From Pseudomonas spelaei (GTDB lineage: Bacteria > Pseudomonadota > Gammaproteobacteria > Pseudomonadales > Pseudomonadaceae), in NCBI RefSeq assembly GCF_009724245.1, contig NZ_WNNK01000012.1, positions 62,001 through 126,000 of the forward strand: DNA of 64,000 bases, read 5' to 3'. The notes under the pieces are model-generated. The model was not told the DNA's origin and made no database searches. It saw nothing but the letters and a program-made list of their open reading frames with translations. Position numbers and translations under genes: made by a program. Every line of letters begins with the position of its first letter. The stretch's first letter is position 1. Positions 17,163-25,602 of the stretch are shown here, piece by piece.

Positions 17163-17546
17163 ATGGAAGGATCAATCCCCGAAGATAGCTGTGCCTCAAC
17201 AGCGCCAACGGAACACGACATTGCGCTACAGGCCTTGCTGAACAAACTGCAGCCTCTGGTCGACAGCGGCCGGCTGGACAACGTGATCGACCTGATCTCG
17301 GTGACCTCCCATGCGATTGATCTAATCGACGTGGCGATGGTTGAAAAACTGGCAGGCCTGTTCGATCAGGCTACGTCTGTCAGTTGGGAGCTGGGCAATG
17401 CCTTGCGCATGGCCAAGGCACAAACTCGGGCGCAGACAACACCTGACAGCCTTTATGGCTTACTGATGTTACTGCGCGAACCCGACACCCGGCGCGGTGT
17501 CGGCCTGGTCCTGCGAACGCTGAATGTCATTGGACGACAACTGTAA
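17163..17546 (+). CDS. DUF1641-family protein
   Basis: The 127-residue helical protein contains LLNKLQPLVDSGRLDNVIDL and a C-terminal half with LMLLREPDTRRGVGLVLRTL, which is the DUF1641 (YrhD/YjgD-like) signature. Such proteins are often encoded beside SQR-like or formate-dehydrogenase-like oxidoreductases and are thought to help membrane association or complex formation. The gene is 26 bases after the flavoprotein and 21 before the methyltransferase, so all three form one operon. Confidence 0.75.
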   Translation: MEGSIPEDSCASTAPTEHDIALQALLNKLQPLVDSGRLDNVIDLISVTSHAIDLIDVAMVEKLAGLFDQATSVSWELGNALRMAKAQTRAQTTPDSLYGLLMLLREPDTRRGVGLVLRTLNVIGRQL

Positions 17547-17567
17547 TACGACCTGGAGGTCAACCTC

Positions 17568-18386
17568 ATGATCGTGAAACCCATACCGGCAAGCGCGGCC
17601 AGTACCCAATGGGACCCGTCGACTTATCTCAAGTTTGCCCAGTTACGTGAACGTCCAGTGATTGAATTGCTTGATCACATCACTGTCGAGAATCCACAAC
17701 TGATTTACGACTTGGGTTGCGGTACAGGCATTGCTACCCACTTGTTGGCCCAGCGTTGGCCCAATGCGGAACTGATTGGGGTCGACAGCTCTGCCGAAAT
17801 GCTTGCCGAGGCGACCTACCTTCCCATTCGGGCACTGTGGCAACGGCGTAATCTGCTGGAGTGGCACGCTGAACAACCGGCGGACTTGTTGCTGGCAGCG
17901 GCGGTGCTTCATTTTATCAACGGGCATGAACAACTGATGCCACGCCTGTTGAGCCAGCTCAAGCCTGGCGGATGCCTGGCCGCCCATATGCCCAACTGGC
18001 GGGAGGCCCATTGGTATCGGCTGATGCTGGAAACCCTGGAACATGCCGGTGTTGGCGGCAAGCCCCTGGGCACCGAGGCGCTGCGTCGCTCCATGGCTGA
18101 GCGGCGAGTACTCTCGCTGGATTGCTATTACCGTTTGTTGGCACCGCTGACCCAGGACCTGGACATATGGGAGACCGAACACCTGCAGGTGGTCGACGGA
18201 AAATCGCCGATTTTTGACTGGGTAAAGGTGTCGGCGCTGCGTCCGGTGCTGCTGACACTGGATGATCAGGAGCGGAAACGTTTTCTCGGCGAATACCTCA
18301 AGCGCGTGCATGAGGAGTATCCACCTGAGTCTGATGGCCGAACCTTGTTTCCCTTCAAGCGCATTTTTATCGTGGCGCGTGTTTGA
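17568..18386 (+). CDS. trans-aconitate 2-methyltransferase-like enzyme
   Basis: The 272-residue protein has motif I LIYDLGCGTGIATHLLA (about residues 45-61), acidic GVDSSAEML (about 73-81) and the Tam-like tail with LPRLLSQLKPGGCLAAHMP and PFKRIFIVARV. The Trp-Asp-Pro start (QWDPSTYLKF) is typical of Tam enzymes. Tam methylates trans-aconitate with SAM. Position as the third gene of an SQR-like/DUF1641 operon is unusual for that role, so a different acid or thiol substrate is possible. Start ATG has GGAGG nine bases upstream. Confidence 0.75.
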   Translation: MIVKPIPASAASTQWDPSTYLKFAQLRERPVIELLDHITVENPQLIYDLGCGTGIATHLLAQRWPNAELIGVDSSAEMLAEATYLPIRALWQRRNLLEWHAEQPADLLLAAAVLHFINGHEQLMPRLLSQLKPGGCLAAHMPNWREAHWYRLMLETLEHAGVGGKPLGTEALRRSMAERRVLSLDCYYRLLAPLTQDLDIWETEHLQVVDGKSPIFDWVKVSALRPVLLTLDDQERKRFLGEYLKRVHEEYPPESDGRTLFPFKRIFIVARV

Positions 18387-18684
18387 GGCTTCCAGAGGTT
18401 GGGCGATTCACTATTTTTGCCCCCGGTTAGATCGTTTATTTCCTTATGACAGGTGGGCATTCCCGGATCGAATATCCATAGCCTGTATTTTGAATCGAAA
18501 ACAGATTACAGGGATGCAATGACATCCATTTGACCGCTATGACGGATCTTGCGGCCGTTGAACTTTGATAAACCCCGATGCAGCGCCCGTTCCTGCTGTT
18601 CGGCCAACGCCTTGTGCCAGCGCTCGGCATCTCTAGAATCGGCCCCAGAATTTGTCCCTTCCTGTCGATTACGGAGTTTCGAAC

Positions 18685-19188
18685 ATGATGAATGCCATGC
18701 AGATGCCTATGAACAGCGCGATGCCGATGATGCCGATGATGGGCATGCCGATGATGATGGCAACCATGCAGTGCGAGATGACTGGCGATGCCATGATGTG
18801 CACCCTGAAGCCGGCGGCCGGCATGGACATGGCCATGTTCAAGAACAACGCCGAGATGATGGCGATGATGCTGAACTGCGGCATGCCGATGATGATGCAG
18901 TGCGCCAACCTGTCCATGATGTGCATGTCCGAAGACGCCATGGCGATGATGAGCAGCATGAGCATGCCGATGATGATGCCAATGGGCATGCCAATGCCGA
19001 TGATGAAGTGCGTCATGGAATGCAAGATGGAAGCTGATGGCATGACCTGCAAAATGATGCCGATGCCGGGCATGAGCATGGACATGATGAACAACTGCTG
19101 CATGCTGATGATGAAGATGATGAACGACTGCGCCATGCCGATGATGATGAGCTGCAACGGCATGCCGATGATGTGCTGCACCTGCTGA
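18685..19188 (+). CDS. extremely Met- and Cys-rich small protein, probable metal binder
   Basis: The 167-residue protein contains 67 Met (40%) and 15 Cys by hand count, in repeats of the type MPMM, GMPMMM and Mx(1-3)C, with a few acidic and Lys residues. It has no signal peptide. The frame is chosen because non-Met codons are strongly GC-ending, CGGAG lies seven bases before the ATG and a strong terminator follows 13 bases after the stop. Other frames are open only because ATG/CAT triplets dominate. Met clusters with Cys suggest Cu(I) or Ag(I) chelation; this is inference. No named family is recognised. Confidence 0.75.
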   Translation: MMNAMQMPMNSAMPMMPMMGMPMMMATMQCEMTGDAMMCTLKPAAGMDMAMFKNNAEMMAMMLNCGMPMMMQCANLSMMCMSEDAMAMMSSMSMPMMMPMGMPMPMMKCVMECKMEADGMTCKMMPMPGMSMDMMNNCCMLMMKMMNDCAMPMMMSCNGMPMMCCTC

Positions 19189-19200
19189 GAGCGGCAATGA

Positions 19201-19234
19201 AAAAGCCCCGGCGTTTGCGCGTCGGGGCTTTTTT
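19201..19234 (+). terminator. Rho-independent terminator (bidirectional)
   Basis: AAAAGCCCCGGCG and CGTCGGGGCTTTTTT arms with a short loop and T-tract. It lies between the Met-rich gene and the convergent XRE-cupin gene and can end transcription from both. Confidence 0.9.
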
Positions 19235-19238
19235 GCAT

Positions 19239-19874
19239 TCAGTCGAGTCGTTCGGGATAGGTGATCACCAGGAACGCCAGTGCTTCGCTGTCGGCGGGGT
19301 TTCGATAGCGGTGGGGCTGGTCGGCGTAAAACAGAATCGAGTCGCCGGTGGACAGCAGATACCGCTCCTCGTTGACACTGACCTCCAGCACGCCCTGGGC
19401 CACTACCAGGTTCTCCTGGATCCCCGGTCCATGGCCTTCGGAAATCTCCTCGCCAAGGGCGCTCAGGCGTATCTCATAGAACTCTGACTGACGCGCCATA
19501 TCGTAAGGGAACAGCGCCCGGCTGACGAAAACGCCGCTGGCACTCACCAGGCGTTTGCTCTGTTGTGCCGGAAGCAGTTCAACCCCTTCAAATGCACGAT
19601 TTTCCAGAAACGCGGCCACCGAGACTTTCAAGCCTTTGGCAATTTTGCACAGGACTTTGATCGACGGCACGCTACGCCCGGACTCAATCTGCGCCAACAT
19701 CGCCCGGCTTACGCCACACGCCCGCGCCAAGGCATCCAGCGACAGGTGGCGCTTGCTGCGCAGGCGCTGCAAATTCTGTGCGACCTGCTGCCCAATGGCG
19801 TCATCGTCGCTGCTGCAGTCCTTGGTGTTGAGGCTGGGTTCTGGCAGTTCGGGAATCGTGTGCAGGAAATTCAT
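19239..19874 (-). CDS. XRE-family regulator with C-terminal cupin
   Basis: The 211-residue protein has a helix-turn-helix (LRSKRHLSLDALARACGVS, AMLAQIESGRSVPSIKVL) at about residues 38-77 and a cupin domain (ISEGHGPGIQENLVV, LLSTGDSILFYADQPHRYRNP) at about 140-200. This is the PuuR/SutR-like architecture in which the cupin senses a small metabolite. The chosen ATG follows a small ORF by 5 bases; the frame extends 30 codons further, overlapping that ORF. It faces the Met-rich gene and is divergent from the TonB-receptor gene, which it may control. Confidence 0.85.
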   Translation of the reverse strand: MNFLHTIPELPEPSLNTKDCSSDDDAIGQQVAQNLQRLRSKRHLSLDALARACGVSRAMLAQIESGRSVPSIKVLCKIAKGLKVSVAAFLENRAFEGVELLPAQQSKRLVSASGVFVSRALFPYDMARQSEFYEIRLSALGEEISEGHGPGIQENLVVAQGVLEVSVNEERYLLSTGDSILFYADQPHRYRNPADSEALAFLVITYPERLD

Positions 19875-19879
19875 GGGCG

Positions 19880-20041
19880 TCACGCCCGACGCGTGTCGCT
19901 GGACGGGTTCGTCGTCTGCGTTGCAAACACCGCCAGCCCGGCTCGGGCCGCATACATCGTCCACATCAGCTCGGCCGCCGCGCGTGCCTGGCGACGTTTG
20001 CGGTGAAGGGTGAAATCGATGACGTTGGTCGATGTGTGCAT
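19880..20041 (-). CDS. small basic protein (53 aa) upstream of the regulator
   Basis: From the ATG at 20041 a frame of 53 codons reads MHTSTNVIDFTLHRKRRQAR, then AAAELMWTMYAARAG and a polar tail to a TGA. The stop lies 5 bases before the regulator start, which suggests translational coupling. The N-terminal half is Arg-rich with one short hydrophobic segment. No family is known to me. The composition is protein-like and the spacing argues that it is real; the upstream binding site is weak. Confidence 0.45.
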   Translation of the reverse strand: MHTSTNVIDFTLHRKRRQARAAAELMWTMYAARAGLAVFATQTTNPSSDTRRA

Positions 20042-20289
20042 GGGGTAGATCTCTTGTGGCGGTGGCGACTCAGTGGCTTCACATTACTGTGTAGGACTTA
20101 TTTCGATAAATACTGAGTTTGCATTTGTTAATTCGATTTTGGACTTAGTGGGGGTGGGCCGGTCTGACAGTGCTGTACGACGCGTCCGGCTCTATCACAG
20201 GGCGTGACCCGTCGGGCTTCTGGTTCTTCCCATGACTGATCTCGTGCCGGGCGTAGCCCTCGCAACACTGAATTCCAAGGATTTGCCAC

Positions 20290-22449
20290 ATGCTCCTGCG
20301 ACACCCCCCGTTTGCTTCTTCTGCCCGCAGGACCTGGCCTGTGCTCGGTTTTGGCGCCGCCCTGAGCTTCAGCCAACTGGCCCACGCTGAGGAGCAGAGT
20401 ACGCTCGAACTTGCTCCGCTGGAGGTGACCAGTGCCGAGATCAGCGCGCAGGAGGCGGCCCAGGCCCAACTTAAAAGCGTTCCGGGGGGAACCAACTACA
20501 TCGACCTCAGCAGCGTCAAACAGGGGCGCGTGAGCACCAACGAAGATGTGTTCAAGTACCAGGCGGGGGTCTACGCCAAGGCGGCAAACAATGAGGGCGT
20601 GAAGCTGTCCATTCGTGGCTCGGGCATCAACCGAGGCCCGGGAGCCCATGCTTCGGGGTTGTACGAAACCTTCGACGGCCTGCCACTCACCGGCCCCGGC
20701 GGTACACCCTATGAACTCAAGGACCCGTTGTGGCTCAGCCGGGTTGAGGTGCTGCGGGGTGCCAACGGTTTTGACCAAGGGGCGTTGGCGCTCGGTGGGT
20801 CCGTCAATTACGTCACCCATACCGGTTACGACGCGCCCAAGTTGCAGGTGCGCTACGAGGTCGGTAGCCATGGCTATGGCCAGCGGGAGATCAGTTCCGG
20901 ACAGGTGTTGGGGGATGCCGACTACTACATCAGCCTGACCGACTCCGAATACGACGGTTTCCAGGATCACAGCTCGGGCAGCGGCAAGGGCGTGGCAGCC
21001 AACTTCGGCTACCGGTTCAATCCCGACCTGGAAACACGCTTCTATTTCCGCTACCGGGAAACCGCTAACGACTCGCCCGGCAAACTGACGCGCGAGCAGA
21101 TCAGACACGACCCGCGAGCCGCCAACGCGCTCAACGTGACCCGTGACTCGAAACGCCTGCAACCCGGCTCGACCTGGATCGCCAACAAGACCACCCTGCA
21201 TCTGGATGACAATTCCAGGGTCGAAGCCGGTCTGGTGTATCACGACTATCCCATGGACTTGAGGGAGGGCACCAACCGCCTCAAGGTGGCCTATACCGAT
21301 ATCAGCGGCACCTTGAACTACATTCGCCAGGACACCCTGTTCGGCCACGACAGCAAGACCACCCTCGGCCTGCGTACCACCCAGGCGCTGCCCAACAATG
21401 GCGCGTCGGAATACGTGCGGGTGCCGGTCGGCAATACTGCAGGTTATGCCCCTGGTACCAAGACTCGTGACTACAGCTACCTCGGCTCCGACAGCGTGCT
21501 GCATATCGGCAACGACCTTGAACTGATCCCGGATCTTTGGCTGACCACCGGGATTGCGGCGATCTACACCCGCCGGGAAACCGAGGTCACGTACCCCCAG
21601 ACCCATGCGCCTGTGAGCCAGCACGATTGGGACTATGCCCCACGCATTGGCTTGCGCTACGACTTCAACCCTCTGTTGCAGGTGTACGGCAACTTGAGTC
21701 GCTCGGTGGAGCCACCCCATGCGTGGTCGATGATCTGGGGCTCGAACAAGTTCTTCCCGGCTAACAGCGGTCCCGCCAGTGGCCTGCAACGTGAAGGCGT
21801 GAAGTTGAAGAACCAGACTGCAACCACCCTGGAAGTAGGCGGGCGAGGTGAGGCGTGGCTCGGGCAGTGGGACCTGGCGCTGTATCGTTCCGAGGTGCGC
21901 CACGAACTGCTCGCAGTGGAAATGGCTGCAACGTCTACCTCGTCGGCGGTGATCTCCGAATCCAACGCCAGCCCCACCGTGCATCAGGGGGTGGAACTGA
22001 GCCTGATCAGCCCGCTATGGGACGGCGGCAATACCGGCAAACTCGACCTGCGCCAGGCCTACACCTACAGCGATTTCCACTACCGGGATGACGACCGTTT
22101 CGGTGACAACGCATTGCCCGGCATCCCCAGGCATTACTATCAGGCACAATTGCGCTACAGCCATCCCACCGGCTTTTACACCAGCCTCAATGGCGAGCAT
22201 TCCTCACGCGTGGCGGTGGACTATGCCAATTCCTATTACGCGTCGGCCTACACGTTACTGGGCGCAACGTTTGGCTACGACGCACCCAAGCAAGACTGGC
22301 AAGCCTGGGTGGACCTGCGCAACCTCACCAACAAACGCTACGCGAATACGGTCACACCCGGTTATGACGATAAGGGCTTGGACGTCGCCCGCTCTACACC
22401 CGGCGACGGCAGGGGCGTTTATGCCGGTATTTCCTGGAGTTTGCGCTAA
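20290..22449 (+). CDS. TonB-dependent outer-membrane receptor (FecA-like class)
   Basis: The 719-residue protein has a signal peptide ending at AHAEE (about residue 35), a plug domain (GVKLSIRGSGINRGPG and LWLSRVEVLRGANG at about 108-165) and a 22-strand beta-barrel ending in the typical aromatic position (GVYAGISWSLR, shortly after DLRNLTNKRYANTV). There is no long N-terminal signalling domain, so it does not act with a sigma/anti-sigma pair. It should import a metal chelate or other scarce ligand powered by TonB-ExbBD. It is divergent from the XRE-cupin gene and lies upstream of the unassigned biosynthetic set. Confidence 0.9.
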   Translation: MLLRHPPFASSARRTWPVLGFGAALSFSQLAHAEEQSTLELAPLEVTSAEISAQEAAQAQLKSVPGGTNYIDLSSVKQGRVSTNEDVFKYQAGVYAKAANNEGVKLSIRGSGINRGPGAHASGLYETFDGLPLTGPGGTPYELKDPLWLSRVEVLRGANGFDQGALALGGSVNYVTHTGYDAPKLQVRYEVGSHGYGQREISSGQVLGDADYYISLTDSEYDGFQDHSSGSGKGVAANFGYRFNPDLETRFYFRYRETANDSPGKLTREQIRHDPRAANALNVTRDSKRLQPGSTWIANKTTLHLDDNSRVEAGLVYHDYPMDLREGTNRLKVAYTDISGTLNYIRQDTLFGHDSKTTLGLRTTQALPNNGASEYVRVPVGNTAGYAPGTKTRDYSYLGSDSVLHIGNDLELIPDLWLTTGIAAIYTRRETEVTYPQTHAPVSQHDWDYAPRIGLRYDFNPLLQVYGNLSRSVEPPHAWSMIWGSNKFFPANSGPASGLQREGVKLKNQTATTLEVGGRGEAWLGQWDLALYRSEVRHELLAVEMAATSTSSAVISESNASPTVHQGVELSLISPLWDGGNTGKLDLRQAYTYSDFHYRDDDRFGDNALPGIPRHYYQAQLRYSHPTGFYTSLNGEHSSRVAVDYANSYYASAYTLLGATFGYDAPKQDWQAWVDLRNLTNKRYANTVTPGYDDKGLDVARSTPGDGRGVYAGISWSLR

Positions 22450-22454
22450 GCCTT

Positions 22455-22495
22455 TCCGATGCGGCCCTTTACAAGGGGCTGCAACTTTTTGTTCT
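22455..22495 (+). terminator. Rho-independent terminator after TonB receptor
   Basis: GCGGCCCTTT and AAGGGGCTGC arms are followed by AACTTTTTG. The remaining bases to 22821 are AT-richer and probably hold the promoter of the next operon, but no motif is certain. Confidence 0.65.
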
Positions 22496-22821
22496 TGAAG
22501 ATGCTTATACAATGGTGGGCTTCAAGTACAAGTTATTCTGAAGTTCCTGGGTGTGGCGCACTTTGGTGGGGCGCGAATAACATTAAGTTGCCCTGATAAG
22601 GAGCGTGCACCAAGGCGTCGTTGTGTGGGGTGTACGTTAGGGGGGCGCAAAGTTTCATGTTTCTCTTGAGCCTTTATTTCTCCTGCTATATCAATTGGTT
22701 GAAAGTCATCCTTGACGCTTGGTCAAGGTGTAATTCAAAAAAAGTCCGCTTGGATGCTTTACAAATCATTTCGCACTCCGTAAGTTTTGCGGGCTGGAGT
22801 GCGAACTGACAAAGGAAGGTC

Positions 22822-24249
22822 ATGATGAAAGCAAGGGATATGTATCTCCAACGTTTGGCTGTGCCTCGTGCTATTTGGCTAAATGGTAAAAGGGTCAATA
22901 ACGTTCTTCAGGAGCCTGCATTTCAGGGGGCCATTGAGAATACATTGTCCTATTACGATATGTTGGAAGGTCCAGACTTTCACTTCGATTACAATGGCAG
23001 TCCTGCCGCAATAAGCCTGATGATTCCCGGCACTGTCGATGATCTGGCGCGCAAACGTAACGCTTATAAAAAAGTGGCTGATAGTTCATTCGGGATGTTG
23101 GGAAGAACCCCCGACTTTATCAATGCCGGCTTGTGCGCCATGCGTTCCCACGCGACGTTCTTCGGGCACGATGAACATGCGGATTACTCGGCCAACGTTA
23201 TTGATTTCTATGACCGTTGTGCCAAAGAGCATTTGTTCGTCGGCCACGGAGCGATCAACCCACAGATCGATCGTTCCAAGCCCATGGGGCTTCAGTCCAA
23301 CCTCTATGCTGGCGTCAAATGCGTAAACGTCAGTGAGCGGGGGATCGAAGTCAGCGGGGCCAAAATGATTGTGACCCTGGCTCCCATCGCGGATCAATTA
23401 CTGATCTTCAACATGCCCGGCCTGACTGAGCATGATGCCGATTATGCGCTGGCGTTCGCCGTGCCGACCGATGCGCAAGGCTTGAAGATCATTTGCCGCA
23501 AGAGCCTGGTACACCCCGAGTCTTCGGAGTTCGACTACCCGCTGTCGAGCAAAATGGACGAGATAGACGCCTATCTGGTGTTTGATCAGGTGCAGATTCC
23601 CTGGTCCGATGTGTTCATCTTCCGCGACATTGCCAAATCCAACCAATTCTACGACGTGACCCGTACCCGCCATCATACGGGTCACCAGGGTGTCGTCCGG
23701 GGCCTGGCCAAGGCCGAGTTGCTGATTGGTGTTGCCGACAGCCTTGCCCGCAACCTCGGCCTTTCCTCCTATATCAATGTCCAGGAACAACTGGGGGAAC
23801 TGACCACCGCCTATGAGCTTATCCGCGGCGCCGTGATGCTGTGCGAGCTCGAAGCGCACGTGGATGCCGAAGGTGTGTGCAACCCCAGTATTCATGCGAT
23901 CCAGGCGATTCGTTGCCATTTTCCGAAGTGGTACCAGAAGATGTTGCAGACAGTTCAGTCCCTGGCGGCGGGCTCGATGTTGGCTGTGCCTCACGGTGAT
24001 GACTTTCATAATGAGAACGAAGCATGCCTGCAACAGGCGTTGCAAAATCCGTTCTTGTCACCCATGGACAGAGGCAAGTTACTCAACTTGGCCTGGGATG
24101 TAAGCGGCGATGGCTTCGGTCAGCGGCAGATGATCTACGAAACGTACCATGCGGGCGATCCCATGCGTATTGCCGCTGCGCACTACAACAACTACAACAA
24201 GCAAGCCATGTCGGACTCGGTAGAGCGCGCGCTTAAAGGAAAACACTAG
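22822..24249 (+). CDS. HpaB-family flavin-dependent monooxygenase
   Basis: The 475-residue protein matches the 4-hydroxyphenylacetate 3-monooxygenase (HpaB/PvcC) family in length and in motifs: an N-terminal helical domain with FHFDYNGSPAAISLMIPGT, GHGAINPQIDRSKP at about residues 148-161, and a C-terminal acyl-CoA-dehydrogenase-like helical domain. Members use reduced FAD supplied by a partner reductase to hydroxylate phenols or amines. The partner is encoded three genes on (26684-27190). AAGGAAGG precedes two ATG codons in tandem (22822, 22825). It starts a six-gene set; the substrate is unknown but a phenolic one is not required. Confidence 0.85.
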   Translation: MMKARDMYLQRLAVPRAIWLNGKRVNNVLQEPAFQGAIENTLSYYDMLEGPDFHFDYNGSPAAISLMIPGTVDDLARKRNAYKKVADSSFGMLGRTPDFINAGLCAMRSHATFFGHDEHADYSANVIDFYDRCAKEHLFVGHGAINPQIDRSKPMGLQSNLYAGVKCVNVSERGIEVSGAKMIVTLAPIADQLLIFNMPGLTEHDADYALAFAVPTDAQGLKIICRKSLVHPESSEFDYPLSSKMDEIDAYLVFDQVQIPWSDVFIFRDIAKSNQFYDVTRTRHHTGHQGVVRGLAKAELLIGVADSLARNLGLSSYINVQEQLGELTTAYELIRGAVMLCELEAHVDAEGVCNPSIHAIQAIRCHFPKWYQKMLQTVQSLAAGSMLAVPHGDDFHNENEACLQQALQNPFLSPMDRGKLLNLAWDVSGDGFGQRQMIYETYHAGDPMRIAAAHYNNYNKQAMSDSVERALKGKH

Positions 24250-24361
24250 TCTCGGTACGTAAGCGGCCGGCCGGGTACTCGCTGTTAGATTAACTTTGCA
24301 GTTGGGTATGTGACTGCGCCGGCGGCTGCACAATATTTGAAATCAAAGGGACTGACTGTTC

Positions 24362-25582
24362 GTGATTTATAATCTTGGCAAGCTCTCCAGTGTCTTGGAT
24401 TCGCAAGATATTGACATGTTGTTAGTGTCCACTCGCGAAAATATCAACTACTTCACGGGCATCAGGCCCGTGGTCAAGGAGTTGAATCCTTATTATGGCG
24501 AGTGCTATCTGGTCATTTGTCGCCGGCATCCCGATATCGTGCATATTGTGCACTCTTGTGGCGAGTGCGATCAGATTACCGAGTCTAAGGCTCCCATAGG
24601 CCTTGTTTATACTTACGGCACTTTCTATCGCGAATTACCCAATGCCAGCGTGTTGCGCGGGGACGAAGTCGCCATCCATACATGGACCAGTAACTCGGCT
24701 CGGCACTTGAATGCCCAACAGGCGCTTTTTTCCCTGTTGCAAGAGCTGGGTGTCACACCGTCGACCCGGATCGGTTGTGACGAGGACGGCATCGCCCACG
24801 CTACCCTGGCCTCGATGCAGCAACAGTTCGGCCGGGACACAATTATCCTGGCATCGGCGCTGATCCGGCAGATACGCCGGGTCAAGACCCCTTATGAAGT
24901 CGAGATGCTGACCCTCGCGGCCCGTTGCAACGAAGCGGCGATCAAGCGCGTGACGCAAGCGCTGCATGTGGGCATCAGCGAGGCGCAAATCGGCAAGATT
25001 TTCGAGTCCGCCGTGGTCGATCTCGGCGGCCGCCCTGAGCTGACGATGATCAAGATCGGTCGTGAGGCCGTCGGCGGGCAGCGCCAACAGCGGGCAGACA
25101 TTACCTTGCAACGGGGCGACCTGCTCTGGTTCGACTCCAACACCCGTTACCAAGGGTTTTGGGCAGACTTGGCCAGGGTCTACGCCTATGGCGACGTCAC
25201 CGATGCAACGGCCCTGCGCTATGCCGCATTGCGTGAAGGGATGCTGCACGCAGCGCGGTTGATCAGGCCAGGGATGTCCGGCAAGGACATCTTCAACATG
25301 ACCATGGAGTGCGTGAGAAGCAACGGCTTCCCTGAATACAGGCGTCATCACGTCGGGCATGGCATCGGCCACGAGGCCTATGAACGGCCGATCCTGGCGC
25401 CTGGCGAAGACGCACAGGTCGAGCAGGGCATGGTGATCTCCGTAGAGACGCCTTACTACGAGTTCGGCCTGGGAGCCTTGCACCTTGAGGACCCGTTACT
25501 CATTGGTGCCGAGCGCAACACTTTTCTGACCATGGATCCGTGTCCCGAGCTTGGGATTATCGCTACGTCATCGTTTCGATAG
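24362..25582 (+). CDS. M24-family metalloenzyme (Xaa-Pro peptidase/creatinase fold)
   Basis: The 406-residue protein has an N-terminal creatinase-like domain (LLVSTRENINYFTG near residue 20) and a C-terminal pita-bread domain. All five metal ligands appear: Asp in LLWFDSNTRYQGF and in WADLARVYAYG, His in HHVGHGIGHEAY, Glu in MVISVETPYYEFG and Glu in LHLEDPLL. Family members cleave Xaa-Pro bonds, creatine, ectoine derivatives or similar amides. Its place inside a biosynthetic set suggests a hydrolytic or tailoring step. The start is GTG with AAAGGGA upstream; 112 bases separate it from the previous gene. Confidence 0.85.
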   Translation: MIYNLGKLSSVLDSQDIDMLLVSTRENINYFTGIRPVVKELNPYYGECYLVICRRHPDIVHIVHSCGECDQITESKAPIGLVYTYGTFYRELPNASVLRGDEVAIHTWTSNSARHLNAQQALFSLLQELGVTPSTRIGCDEDGIAHATLASMQQQFGRDTIILASALIRQIRRVKTPYEVEMLTLAARCNEAAIKRVTQALHVGISEAQIGKIFESAVVDLGGRPELTMIKIGREAVGGQRQQRADITLQRGDLLWFDSNTRYQGFWADLARVYAYGDVTDATALRYAALREGMLHAARLIRPGMSGKDIFNMTMECVRSNGFPEYRRHHVGHGIGHEAYERPILAPGEDAQVEQGMVISVETPYYEFGLGALHLEDPLLIGAERNTFLTMDPCPELGIIATSSFR

Positions 25583-25602
25583 GAAATGAAGGGAGTCGCC
25601 TT

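Noticed and set aside
18436..19197. Minus-strand His-rich frame of about 250 codons
   Set aside because: It is the complement of the ATG-rich gene; no ribosome binding site and its codon third positions are not GC-rich. Mentioned only as a curiosity.
20128..21984. Long minus-strand frame opposite the TonB receptor
   Set aside because: Composition is rich in Gly/Val/His/Arg typical of antisense frames in GC-rich DNA; the receptor on the plus strand is unmistakable.
22621..22809. 62-codon plus-strand frame before the HpaB-like gene
   Set aside because: No binding site, atypical composition, in the likely promoter region.
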